Source: JAFGRU01 sp016934985
GTDB taxonomy: Bacteria; Desulfobacterota; Desulfuromonadia; Desulfuromonadales; JAAYDE01
Direction of reading: 5' to 3'
NCBI GenBank assembly: GCA_963665045.2
Contig: CAXXJQ010000007.1
Span: forward strand, 1-64,000
DNA length: 64,000 bases
Part shown: positions 19,295 through 25,651 of the stretch, piece by piece
Layout: the number at the start of each line of letters is the position of its first letter
Position numbering within the stretch: position 1 is the stretch's first letter
Translations under genes and position numbers: made by a program
Notes under the pieces: generated by a model
Database searches by the model: none
The model's input: the letters and a program-made list of their open reading frames with translations, nothing else
Told to the model about the DNA's origin: nothing

Positions 19295-19922
19295 AGTAAA
19301 AAATCCCCTTGTCTATAACAGCTTTTTCTTTTTGAACAAATTGGGGGTTATAAATGCCATCTATAGCCATATCAAAGGTTTGTTTTAAGACGGAAACCAT
19401 ATTTAATGTAATATCCCTATCCACTTCTGTTGAAAATCGAAGTTCTCCCCAGTAATTTGGGACAAACTCATTCCACCCTAATGACGGCGTCTTATAGCAC
19501 TGCCCATTTTTTAATCTTCTTTGAAACATTGCCTGTAAAGCATGACAAGGGTTATCTCCGTTTTTGAGATGTTTTTCACCTCCATTTTCGATCAACCCGT
19601 AAAGCCGGTAACACACATCAGACAGGATTAAAGAGTTAAGCTGAAAGTTTGTTTTTCCTGAAGCCCTTAAAGGACCACGATAGTTGTTCGTATACCTTTG
19701 AAAAGTAATCTCTCCGCCGACGGCACCCTTATGTTTGCAAATTTCTACTTTAACTGGTCGAATCCAGGCTCTGCCATCACGGAAAAATGCAATGGACTCG
19801 AATATCCCTTTTGTTGCGGACCATGTAGGTATGGGATAACTTGTTGGTGTCGCACCGGTATCTGGTCTCGACCACATTGCAAATGGTCCTGAAATTTCCA
19901 TCTCAATAGTGTATTTGCTCAT
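19287..19922 (-). CDS. cas5c: Type I-C Cas5, pre-crRNA processing endonuclease
   Basis: A 211-residue Cas5c (Cas5d). In type I-C this protein replaces Cas6 and cleaves the repeat hairpin, staying on the 5' handle. The family-typical start TIEMEISGPFAMWSRPDTGA with YPIPTWSATKGIFESI is present, as are the Lys and Tyr/His residues in ICKHKGAVGGEITFQRYTNN that lie near the RNA-cleavage site in characterised members. It is the first gene of the cas operon; the 264-base gap before it (19,923-20,186) should hold the operon promoter, but no confident -35/-10 pair was identified. Confidence 0.94.
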   Translation of the reverse strand: MSKYTIEMEISGPFAMWSRPDTGATPTSYPIPTWSATKGIFESIAFFRDGRAWIRPVKVEICKHKGAVGGEITFQRYTNNYRGPLRASGKTNFQLNSLILSDVCYRLYGLIENGGEKHLKNGDNPCHALQAMFQRRLKNGQCYKTPSLGWNEFVPNYWGELRFSTEVDRDITLNMVSVLKQTFDMAIDGIYNPQFVQKEKAVIDKGIFYYD

Positions 19923-20186
19923 TTTTTTACCCTCTCACGGCAATTAGTGTCTCACACAAAAATACGACAAAAATTTTTTATACCGAAGGTCGAAGCATCG
20001 TAAGTTCTTAAAAAATCTATGGTTATCTATAATCTTAAGCAATGAGAAAAGGCATGCCTCAGTCCACCCGATTCAACATTCCCAACCACAAAGGTGGGGG
20101 CCGGACTGCCTCATTCTCAAAAAAACCTCCAGGCAAAGTTTCAGATTCTGTCACCTACCCTACCACCCCCACTAAGCCAAAACGTG

Positions 20187-21179
20187 TCATACACCCGAAG
20201 ATTTTTTATTTTTTTTATAAATTCCCCCCATGGCCTCAATCTCTTGGGCCACCTCGTCGCGCAACTCCAGCGGTTCCAGTACCTCGACGTCAGCTCCGAA
20301 CTGGAGAATCTTCAATTTCACCTCGCGGAAATCGGCCACGGGAAAGCTGAGAATGAGACCGCTGTCGGGGAGCTCTTTGAAAACCTGTCCTGGGTGCCAG
20401 TGCTGTTCGCGTATCCATGGCGCGCGGGCAGGCGAAAAGCGCAACCGCACCGGCACAAGTTCGCCGCCCTGGAAGATGCCGAAGCCGCCTTCGAGCTGGT
20501 CCTGCCAGGTCTCAGGCGGCAGGGGCGCAAAGACCTTTTTCTCGACTTTCAAGGCAGAGATTCGGGATAAAAAGAATTTGCGCCAGGCGTCGCGTTCGCG
20601 GCAGCGGCCCACCAGTACCCAGGAACCCATGTAATGCTGAAGGTGATGAGGTTCGACATGCCTGCGAATGGAGCTAGCCGGCTTTTGGGGCGAACAATAA
20701 TCGAATGACAAGAGACGGTTGGTCAAAAGGGCGTCGACAACCCTGCGGAAGGTTTCGGCGGGACTGGGGGCAAAAGCGTTCCACTGGGCTGAGAATGCCT
20801 TATCCAGACGCTCGGGTGTAAGACCGATATCTTCGGTTTGCGTCAGAAGACGTTTGCCGAACAGCTCGATAGCGCGGCTGATAAAACCACCGGCGGATTG
20901 GCTCAGAAGATTCTTGGCTACCAACAAAGCGAGAATTTCGTGCTGGTGAACCTGGGTGAAGGGGAGTTGAAAGGACGGCTCGCTGTAGAAATAGCCCTTT
21001 TTCACTGGATCGTATTCAAGCGGAACCTGCATGCGGTCACGAAGAAAGTCGATGCAGCGCTGGGCCGTGCGGGGGGATATCTCAAAATTTTCAGCCAGGG
21101 TCCGTGCGTTAGGGAAACGTTCAGCCTGAACCTGACGGTCGAACCAGAGATAACGTTCCAGGATGATATGACCGGACAT
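20187..21179 (-). CDS. WYL-domain transcriptional regulator
   Basis: A 330-residue regulator. The N-terminal winged helix (about 1-70) includes ARTLAENFEISPRTAQRCIDFL, a recognition-helix pattern of HTH_11/DeoR-like WYL proteins. The middle holds a WYL domain (LSFDYCSPQKPASSI, then HHLQHYMGSWVLVGRCRERD, with W-V-L in place of W-Y-L), and the C-terminus a WCX-type extension. WYL domains sense nucleic-acid or nucleotide ligands, and WYL proteins frequently neighbour CRISPR-Cas and other defence loci. The gene is 264 bases upstream of cas5 on the same strand, so a regulatory role over the cas operon is plausible but inferred. No matching operator was recognised. Confidence 0.85.
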   Translation of the reverse strand: MSGHIILERYLWFDRQVQAERFPNARTLAENFEISPRTAQRCIDFLRDRMQVPLEYDPVKKGYFYSEPSFQLPFTQVHQHEILALLVAKNLLSQSAGGFISRAIELFGKRLLTQTEDIGLTPERLDKAFSAQWNAFAPSPAETFRRVVDALLTNRLLSFDYCSPQKPASSIRRHVEPHHLQHYMGSWVLVGRCRERDAWRKFFLSRISALKVEKKVFAPLPPETWQDQLEGGFGIFQGGELVPVRLRFSPARAPWIREQHWHPGQVFKELPDSGLILSFPVADFREVKLKILQFGADVEVLEPLELRDEVAQEIEAMGGIYKKNKKSSGV

Positions 21180-21213
21180 TTTGCCTCTAGAAAACTCGAA
21201 TTTTCATTCGGGC

Positions 21214-21416
21214 AGAAAAAAACCGCTATCTGGTTTGTCCAGCTATAGCGGTTCGTATGAGCATGTGTCCCTCTCTTATTATAAATTCAACATTAAACCT
21301 TTCACAAAAATACTCCTGTTGATCGCAAGTGGCAAGGTGATTATCAGGTTATTAGACCGAAGGCCGAAGACTAAAGGAAAAAGCAAACAAAAACCGGCAC
21401 CATTTGGGACCGGCTG
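21214..21416 (-). repeat. Structured ~200-base element, copy A, after hepT
   Basis: On the minus strand it runs from a modest hairpin followed by a T-run (21,394-21,413), over a conserved middle, to a strong intrinsic terminator: stem AACCGCTAT / ATAGCGGTT (21,221-21,229 and 21,245-21,253), inner CTGG/CCAG, then seven T. A second copy lies at 22,394-22,594. The middle includes a short frame GTG AAA GGT TTA ATG (MKGLMLNL then stop) with AGGAG before it. It could be a terminated small RNA or leader-peptide element. Copy A follows the hepT stop by 35 bases. Confidence 0.6.
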
Positions 21417-21450
21417 AAAAACCCTTGAGGGGAGGTAAAAAATTTTACAC

Positions 21451-21962
21451 TCAATATTTAAGAACTTGCCGAAGCCTGGCAATTTCAGTTTTTAACACTG
21501 GCAGTTCAAGTTGGACCGCATCCCAAACAATCCGGGAATCAATTCCAAAATACTCGTGAACGATGAAATTCCGGAAATCCTTAATCAGCCTCCATTCGAC
21601 CGAAGGAACCAAACCTTTAACCTCATCGGGTATATTTGCAATAGCTTCACCGATGACAGTGAATTCCCGCAGGGTTGCCGAATAGGTCTTGCGATCAGCA
21701 ATAAAGGATTCGTGATCCATCCCGCCAGTAAACTCTTCTATGGCTGCAAGCGAGTCCTCAATATCGTCTAGGAGTCTGTTGGATTTAGTGGATCGTCACG
21801 AGAGAATGGGAAATCGAGGGCAGATTTTCGGAAATGCGAGAGCGAATAGCGGGACTATTTGTCGAGAATTTGCGGAAAGATGAACCGATTTACATTTTTA
21901 GCAGTAGATTCTGTTTAAGTCCAATAGGCTCCTTGGTAAAGGCGGATATCCCGTTTAAACAT
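21451..21962 (-). pseudogene. hepT: hepT toxin gene split by a MITE-like insertion
   Basis: HepT is the HEPN RNase toxin of the MntA-HepT system. The original start is still visible at 21,962, overlapping the mntA stop: MFKRDIRLY, the normal HepT beginning. After nine codons the gene runs into inserted DNA and stops. It resumes at 21,771 with LDDIEDSLAAIEEFTGGM, followed by the rest of HepT, including the RNase motif RNFIVHEY (Rx4HxY). Removing 21,772-21,935 approximately restores one frame. A truncated 89-residue protein could still start at the ATG at 21,720, but would lack the first helix. The gene is probably inactive. Confidence 0.75.
21771..21932. mobile_element. 162-base MITE-like insertion with terminal inverted repeats
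   Basis: The ends GGAGTCTGTTGGATTTAG (21,771-21,788) and, on the other strand, GGAGCCTATTGGACTTAA (from 21,932) match at 14 of 18 positions. The interior encodes nothing. It interrupts hepT after codon 9. A clear target-site duplication is not seen. The inverted repeats should allow mobilisation by a related transposase elsewhere in the genome; none is in this window. Confidence 0.65.
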
Positions 21963-22254
21963 AGCGAATGTCCTTCAGGATAGACTCTCTTACCTGCGGC
22001 TTGAGACTTTCTTCGGTTGCCAGATCGATGCGATCATGCAGGTTGTCCTGGAGGAAATGCAACAGCCCGAAAAAACTCCGGAAGGTGTTGGGACTTTCCA
22101 AACTTACCACAATATCGATATCACTCTCGGCACCGGCCTCGTCGCGGGCAAAACTTCCGACCAAGCCCAAACGGGTTACCCCAAAGCGTTTTCGAATTTC
22201 ATCGCTATTCTTTTGAAGGAAGGCCAAAATCTGCTCTTGATTCTTGACGGCCAT
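21955..22254 (-). CDS. mntA: MntA antitoxin, minimal nucleotidyltransferase
   Basis: A 99-residue MNT-fold protein that neutralises HepT by adding AMP groups to a tyrosine of the toxin in characterised systems. The catalytic motif GSFARDEAGAESDID (33-47) is complete, with G33-S34 and D45xD47. It ends DIRYV, and its stop codon overlaps the ancestral hepT start (ATGTTTAA), the usual overlapping antitoxin-toxin layout. Because hepT is now split, the antitoxin may be an orphan under relaxed selection. Confidence 0.88.
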   Translation of the reverse strand: MAVKNQEQILAFLQKNSDEIRKRFGVTRLGLVGSFARDEAGAESDIDIVVSLESPNTFRSFFGLLHFLQDNLHDRIDLATEESLKPQVRESILKDIRYV

Positions 22255-22393
22255 AAAGACACCCCTTCACAGGTTGAAAATTTCGTCATAAATTCGAAGA
22301 CTTAGATTACACTACGATAATTCCAGGAAGGAGTCAAAGAAAAAGATATTTAGGGCATCCCCCAGTTTTTTTCTGATTTATTAGGGTATAAAA

Positions 22394-22594
22394 CACAAAA
22401 AACCGCTACCTGGTCACTCCCAGCTACAGCGGTTCGGATGAACATCGTTGCTCCCTTGTTTCAAACCAACATTAAACCTTTCATAAACTACTTCTGTTAA
22501 CCGCAAGGATCAAGGTGATTATCAGACTATTAGACCGAAGGCTGAAGACTGAAGGAAAAAACCAACAAAAACAGGCCCCAAGGGGGAGCTGGTC
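22394..22594 (-). repeat. Structured ~200-base element, copy B, after the Panacea antitoxin gene
   Basis: About 75-80% identical by eye to 21,214-21,416 over its whole length. On the minus strand it begins 4 bases after the antitoxin stop with a G/C hairpin and T-run, and ends in the same terminator: stem AACCGCT / AGCGGTT (22,401-22,407 and 22,428-22,434), inner CTGG/CCAG, then a T-run. The middle has a short frame ATG AAA GGT TTA ATG (MKGLMLV then stop), matching the one in copy A. Confidence 0.6.
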
Positions 22595-22598
22595 GGTT

Positions 22599-23438
22599 TC
22601 AGTCCGGCAATTCAATGATTGGCAATTCCGTCAGTTCGGCGGCACGGGAATATGGAATAAGCGCACCTGTGGCACATTGCTGCCAGATCACCTCCTGGTG
22701 GGAAGCGTCATAAACCTTTTTATTCGTGGGGAAGGCTTTTGCTACAGCAACAATAACTGCCGCCTCTTGAGGGTTGAGAGGAGCCACACTGCCAGGATCA
22801 GCCTTGACAATCTCATCCACAAGGTCGCGGTAGTTGTTGAACTGCGGCCCCATGGGTAAGGCGGCATATGTGGCACCGGTCATACTATGCCCCAAATGGC
22901 AATAGGCGGCCATATCGGCATACCAGAGATATTTGGCTGCATAAAGGCCGCGATCATTCTTCTTCAACAAAGAGCGGTTCAGCAATTTTTCAAAAGTATC
23001 AAGAACCATCCGGATGCGGGGAATAGAAAACTCACGATTCCCCGTATGCTCGTTGCAGGAACGAGTCCCAAGCAAAGAACGCAGCAAATTATCCATCGAT
23101 TTGCTTTGGATGACGCCGGTTTCCCAACGCTTGATACTGGCGATCCCGGTACCAAGGGCATCGGCCAACTCCTCCTGGGACATACCTTTTTCCCGGCGCA
23201 GACGGCGGATATCCTCGCTGCTGAGCAACCCAACAGTCTGCCGATAGGCATCGGCCAGGCGTTCCTGCATGGTTGCGGCCTCATCAGTATCAGCCAATTC
23301 CAACCCACACCTATTACAACGGTGCAGACCGGCTTTATAGCAGACTTCCACGCCCTTTAAACGAGTCGACCTTTCACTTTCAACCCACTCCAAAGGACCG
23401 TTACAATCCGGGCAGTTTTTAATAGTCTGTTTTTTCAT
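22599..23438 (-). CDS. Zinc-finger, HTH and Panacea-domain antitoxin
   Basis: A 279-residue protein with three parts. A YgiT/MqsA-type zinc finger has CPDC (9-12) and CNRC. An HTH_3 domain follows, with SSEDIRRLRREKGMSQEELA and GTGIASIKRWETG. The C-terminal Panacea (DUF4065/SocA-like) domain has AAKYLWYADMAAYCHLGHSM and TGATYAALPMGPQFNNY. Panacea proteins are antitoxins shown to neutralise diverse toxins, and the HTH part normally autoregulates the operon. It lies 60 bases downstream of the small gene at 23,499-23,792, in toxin-then-antitoxin order, under one promoter. Confidence 0.85.
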   Translation of the reverse strand: MKKQTIKNCPDCNGPLEWVESERSTRLKGVEVCYKAGLHRCNRCGLELADTDEAATMQERLADAYRQTVGLLSSEDIRRLRREKGMSQEELADALGTGIASIKRWETGVIQSKSMDNLLRSLLGTRSCNEHTGNREFSIPRIRMVLDTFEKLLNRSLLKKNDRGLYAAKYLWYADMAAYCHLGHSMTGATYAALPMGPQFNNYRDLVDEIVKADPGSVAPLNPQEAAVIVAVAKAFPTNKKVYDASHQEVIWQQCATGALIPYSRAAELTELPIIELPD

Positions 23439-23498
23439 AACCTGATCCCCTATTCTCCTTTACGACTACATGCATGCAACGACACTAGGAAAAAACAG

Positions 23499-23792
23499 TC
23501 ATTTTTGAGAGAAAATATTATAGTAGACCTGCAAATCGAATTTTGCGCTCTCCACCGAAAAAGCCCAAAGCTCCAGATTCCGGATTTGCCTTTCATAAGC
23601 TTTTTCCGGCGGCCGGTAGCCGGCATAATGATCGGGGCCGGTATTATTTAAAAGTTCAAGCAAAACCAATTGCAATTCACGCCCAATTGAGTAGCCAAGT
23701 TCCACAGCATCGGCAACAATGACCGCAGGCTCAATCAGGAAAATACGGTTCCCGTGCACTGCCTCCAAAGCAGCACACAGTTTACCGTTCAA
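23499..23792 (-). CDS. Small partner of the Panacea antitoxin, putative toxin
   Basis: A protein of about 97 residues with no family recognised. It starts at the TTG at 23,792 with AAGGA only one base before it, so the start is uncertain; the frame is open 40 bases further up, without a better start codon. The composition is that of a soluble alpha-helical protein (VADAVELGYSIGRELQLVLL, then YERQIRNLELWAFSVE). Its size, position directly ahead of a Panacea antitoxin and shared promoter argue for a toxin role. The activity cannot be read from the sequence. Confidence 0.6.
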   Translation of the reverse strand: MNGKLCAALEAVHGNRIFLIEPAVIVADAVELGYSIGRELQLVLLELLNNTGPDHYAGYRPPEKAYERQIRNLELWAFSVESAKFDLQVYYNIFSQK

Positions 23793-23822
23793 TTCCTTAT
23801 GACTCGGTCTTTTCGGGCAAGA

Positions 23823-23851
23823 ATTATGGTATCAATTGATACTAGTGTCAA
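23823..23851 (-). promoter_or_regulatory. TA-operon promoter with palindromic operator
   Basis: On the minus strand a consensus -35 TTGACA (23,846-23,851) and a -10 CATAAT (23,823-23,828) are 17 bases apart. The spacer contains the perfect 14-base palindrome GTATCAATTGATAC (23,829-23,842). Such placement is typical for autorepression by the HTH antitoxin. The expected transcript starts near 23,816, about 24 bases before the first gene. Confidence 0.75.
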
Positions 23852-24003
23852 GTTTATAAATTGTGTTTTTCTTATATTCCAAAATTCTAAATCCAGAATG
23901 TTTTAGCACTTATTAAAAGACCTTTTGACAGGTATTCTATTTTGCTTGAGATGAGTACAGAAAAATGCCGCCAACTCCGCTATGCGCATAGCACCAATTT
24001 TTT

Positions 24004-24333
24004 TCAAAGGGGGTTACCTTTCCTCCGCGGCCGCCCTCTCCCCATCATCAATTGCAGCCTTTCCTCTTCAGGATAAAAAGCAATTGCCTTTTCCAGCAGC
24101 TTTTTCAATTCTTCGAGAAATGGATAGCGCGGATTAAAAGTATAAAGACGTGTGTTACCAACCAGGCGGCTGTAGACTACACCTCCGGTTTCCAGTTTTT
24201 TGAACTGGTTCTGAATAGACCTGAGATCGGTGGCAAAAAATTTTGCCACTTCCCGGGGATAGGCCTCTTGCTTTACCAGAAGATAAATAAGAACCTTTTC
24301 CCGGTTAATGGTCCCGAACAAAGCCTCAAGCAT
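24004..24333 (-). CDS. Winged-helix DNA-binding protein
   Basis: A 109-residue protein with a start supported by AGGAG and a 6-base gap. The N-terminal 75 residues form an ArsR/MarR-like winged helix (INREKVLIYLLVKQEAYPRE, then DLRSIQNQFKKLETGGVVYS and LVGNTRLYTFNPRYP). The C-terminal tail is basic (RGRPRRKGN). Such short winged helices commonly precede or replace the regulatory domain of a nucleotidyltransferase; no partner gene follows here, and the next 210 bases are empty. Target unknown. Confidence 0.7.
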   Translation of the reverse strand: MLEALFGTINREKVLIYLLVKQEAYPREVAKFFATDLRSIQNQFKKLETGGVVYSRLVGNTRLYTFNPRYPFLEELKKLLEKAIAFYPEEERLQLMMGRGRPRRKGNPL

Positions 24334-24614
24334 TTCGGACTCCTGTATGACTTAATTTTAGCGTCGTTTGACGTAATTTTTTAGTCATTTTGTGAGATCG
24401 CAACAAATAAGGCAAAAACTTTTTTGGCCTCTTTTTTCGAACCGCCCCCCCCAATACAAAAACCGGCCCCCAACCCGCCAGGCTTCCACCCTGTTTTACC
24501 CATTTTTTAGAGTGAAAAATAATTTCCGGAAGATAATTTTCCCTCTTCTTTTTCTTTCGCGACAGGAATAAAATCCCATCCAGCCTGACCTATTTTTTGA
24601 GGAGAAATAAATAT

Positions 24615-24968
24615 TTGAAAAGCTTTCTCATTCCCGTCGCCCTGCTCTGCTGCAGCAACGTCTTCATGACCTTCGCCTGGTACGCCCACCTGAAAAACCT
24701 GTCCCATAAACCCTGGCTGATCGCCGCCCTGGTCAGTTGGGGCATCGCCCTGTTCGAATACTTTCTCCAGGTTCCGGCCAACCGCCTCGCCCATGAGGTG
24801 ATGTCGGTGGGGCAGCTCAAGATCCTCCAGGAGGTCATCGCCCTGCTGGTTTTCGTCCCCTTTTCCGTCTTTTATCTCAAGGAGAAGCTGACCCTCGATT
24901 ATGCCTGGGCCGGCCTGTGTATTCTCGGCGCGGTGTTTTTCATCTTCCGGGCGCGGTTTTTCACCTGA
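24615..24968 (+). CDS. DMT-superfamily small membrane protein (DUF486)
   Basis: A 117-residue protein with four hydrophobic segments, matching DUF486: SFLIPVALLCCSNVFMTFAW, then WLIAALVSWGIALFEYFLQV with PANRLAHEVMSVGQLKILQE and a final FSVFYLKEKLTLDYAWAGLC. The family is related to small drug/metabolite transporters, but its substrate is not established. The start is taken as the TTG at 24,615, 9 bases after GAGGAG; a TTG at 24,597 is possible but precedes the ribosome site. It is the only clear plus-strand gene after the helicase and faces the lipoprotein gene across a shared terminator. Confidence 0.85.
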   Translation: MKSFLIPVALLCCSNVFMTFAWYAHLKNLSHKPWLIAALVSWGIALFEYFLQVPANRLAHEVMSVGQLKILQEVIALLVFVPFSVFYLKEKLTLDYAWAGLCILGAVFFIFRARFFT

Positions 24969-25011
24969 ACAAACGACCAACCCACATTTCCATGCCCCTT
25001 TTTGCGCGATA

Positions 25012-25043
25012 AAAAAGGCCCCCGAACGGGGGCCTTTGATTTT
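25012..25043. terminator. Bidirectional intrinsic terminator
   Basis: Stem GGCCCCCG / CGGGGGCC (25,017-25,024 and 25,027-25,034) with a two-base loop, flanked by A-run and T-run, so it can end both the DUF486 transcript and the opposing lipoprotein transcript. Confidence 0.85.
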
Positions 25044-25069
25044 TAACAACTTATGAGCGATGGGACCGG

Positions 25070-25225
25070 TCAGCCGCCACCACCTGCGGGGATCTGCCTG
25101 GGAATGAGCTTTCCGACGGAGTCCAAGGGCTTCTTTTCACAGGCACTGAAGGTAAAAGCTAGTACACAGAGAATAATTGCCATGATTCTAAGGATACGTA
25201 TCATGAGCTCAAGGATGCGGGCCAT
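25070..25225 (-). CDS. 51-residue lipoprotein
   Basis: A small gene with a good ribosome site (AAGGAGG, and AAGGA closer in). It encodes a signal peptide with a long hydrophobic run (RIMAIILCVLAFTFSA) and a lipobox FSAC, giving a mature lipoprotein of about 28 residues that starts CEKKPLDSVGKLIP and ends in four Gly. Asp or another sorting residue is absent at +2 (Glu is there), so the outer membrane is the likely place. Function unknown. It precedes a terminator by 27 bases and is the first gene outside the exopolysaccharide locus. Confidence 0.7.
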   Translation of the reverse strand: MARILELMIRILRIMAIILCVLAFTFSACEKKPLDSVGKLIPRQIPAGGGG

Positions 25226-25573
25226 AATTTTTTCCTTGCCTCCTTGACAAGAAAAAGCCAGGGTTGAATTGCTGTTTTTTTACGTTTCGGTTAAATTTCC
25301 GGAAAATTTGCAGCCGCTTGGAATTATAATTTCACCCGTCATTCACCCTCCATGAAAAAACGTTTTTAAACCACAAACCTCCATCCCCGCCTGCAGGACA
25401 TATTCTAGCAGATGCAATAATATTTCCATAAAAACATTTGCCATCATAAAATTATTTTTCCCAACTTTTTCAGTCAGTTAGGGAAATCCCGAAAGGGGTC
25501 TAGCAAGCGCGGATGAAGTTATCTTTCATTCCTTCGGAAAAGCTTTCCGGGCGTCGTTTCGGATGCCACCCAT
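25226..25573. other. Intergenic, 348 bases
   Basis: AT-rich region between the wzc terminator and the lipoprotein gene. It should contain the lipoprotein promoter; a TATAAT box occurs at about 25,325-25,330 on the minus strand, but no good -35 box is 17 bases away. No gene is seen. Confidence 0.4.
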
Positions 25574-25613
25574 AAAAAAAGGTCCGGGCCACATCTTCTT
25601 CCGAACCTTTTTC
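25574..25613 (-). terminator. Intrinsic terminator after wzc
   Basis: On the minus strand a GGTTCGG / CCGGACC stem with one G-U pair is followed by TTTTTTT, 39 bases after the stop of the Wzc-type gene. Confidence 0.7.
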
Positions 25614-25651
25614 ATTTATCAAAACAGATACCAGGGGACGAGGCGATAAAA

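Noticed and set aside
20042..20350. 102-codon plus-strand frame upstream of the WYL gene end
   Set aside because: Low-complexity Pro/Lys composition, no ribosome site, and it overlaps the WYL gene.
24507..25049. 180-codon minus-strand frame opposite the DUF486 gene
   Set aside because: It is the antisense of a gene with a clear family match and crosses the bidirectional terminator.
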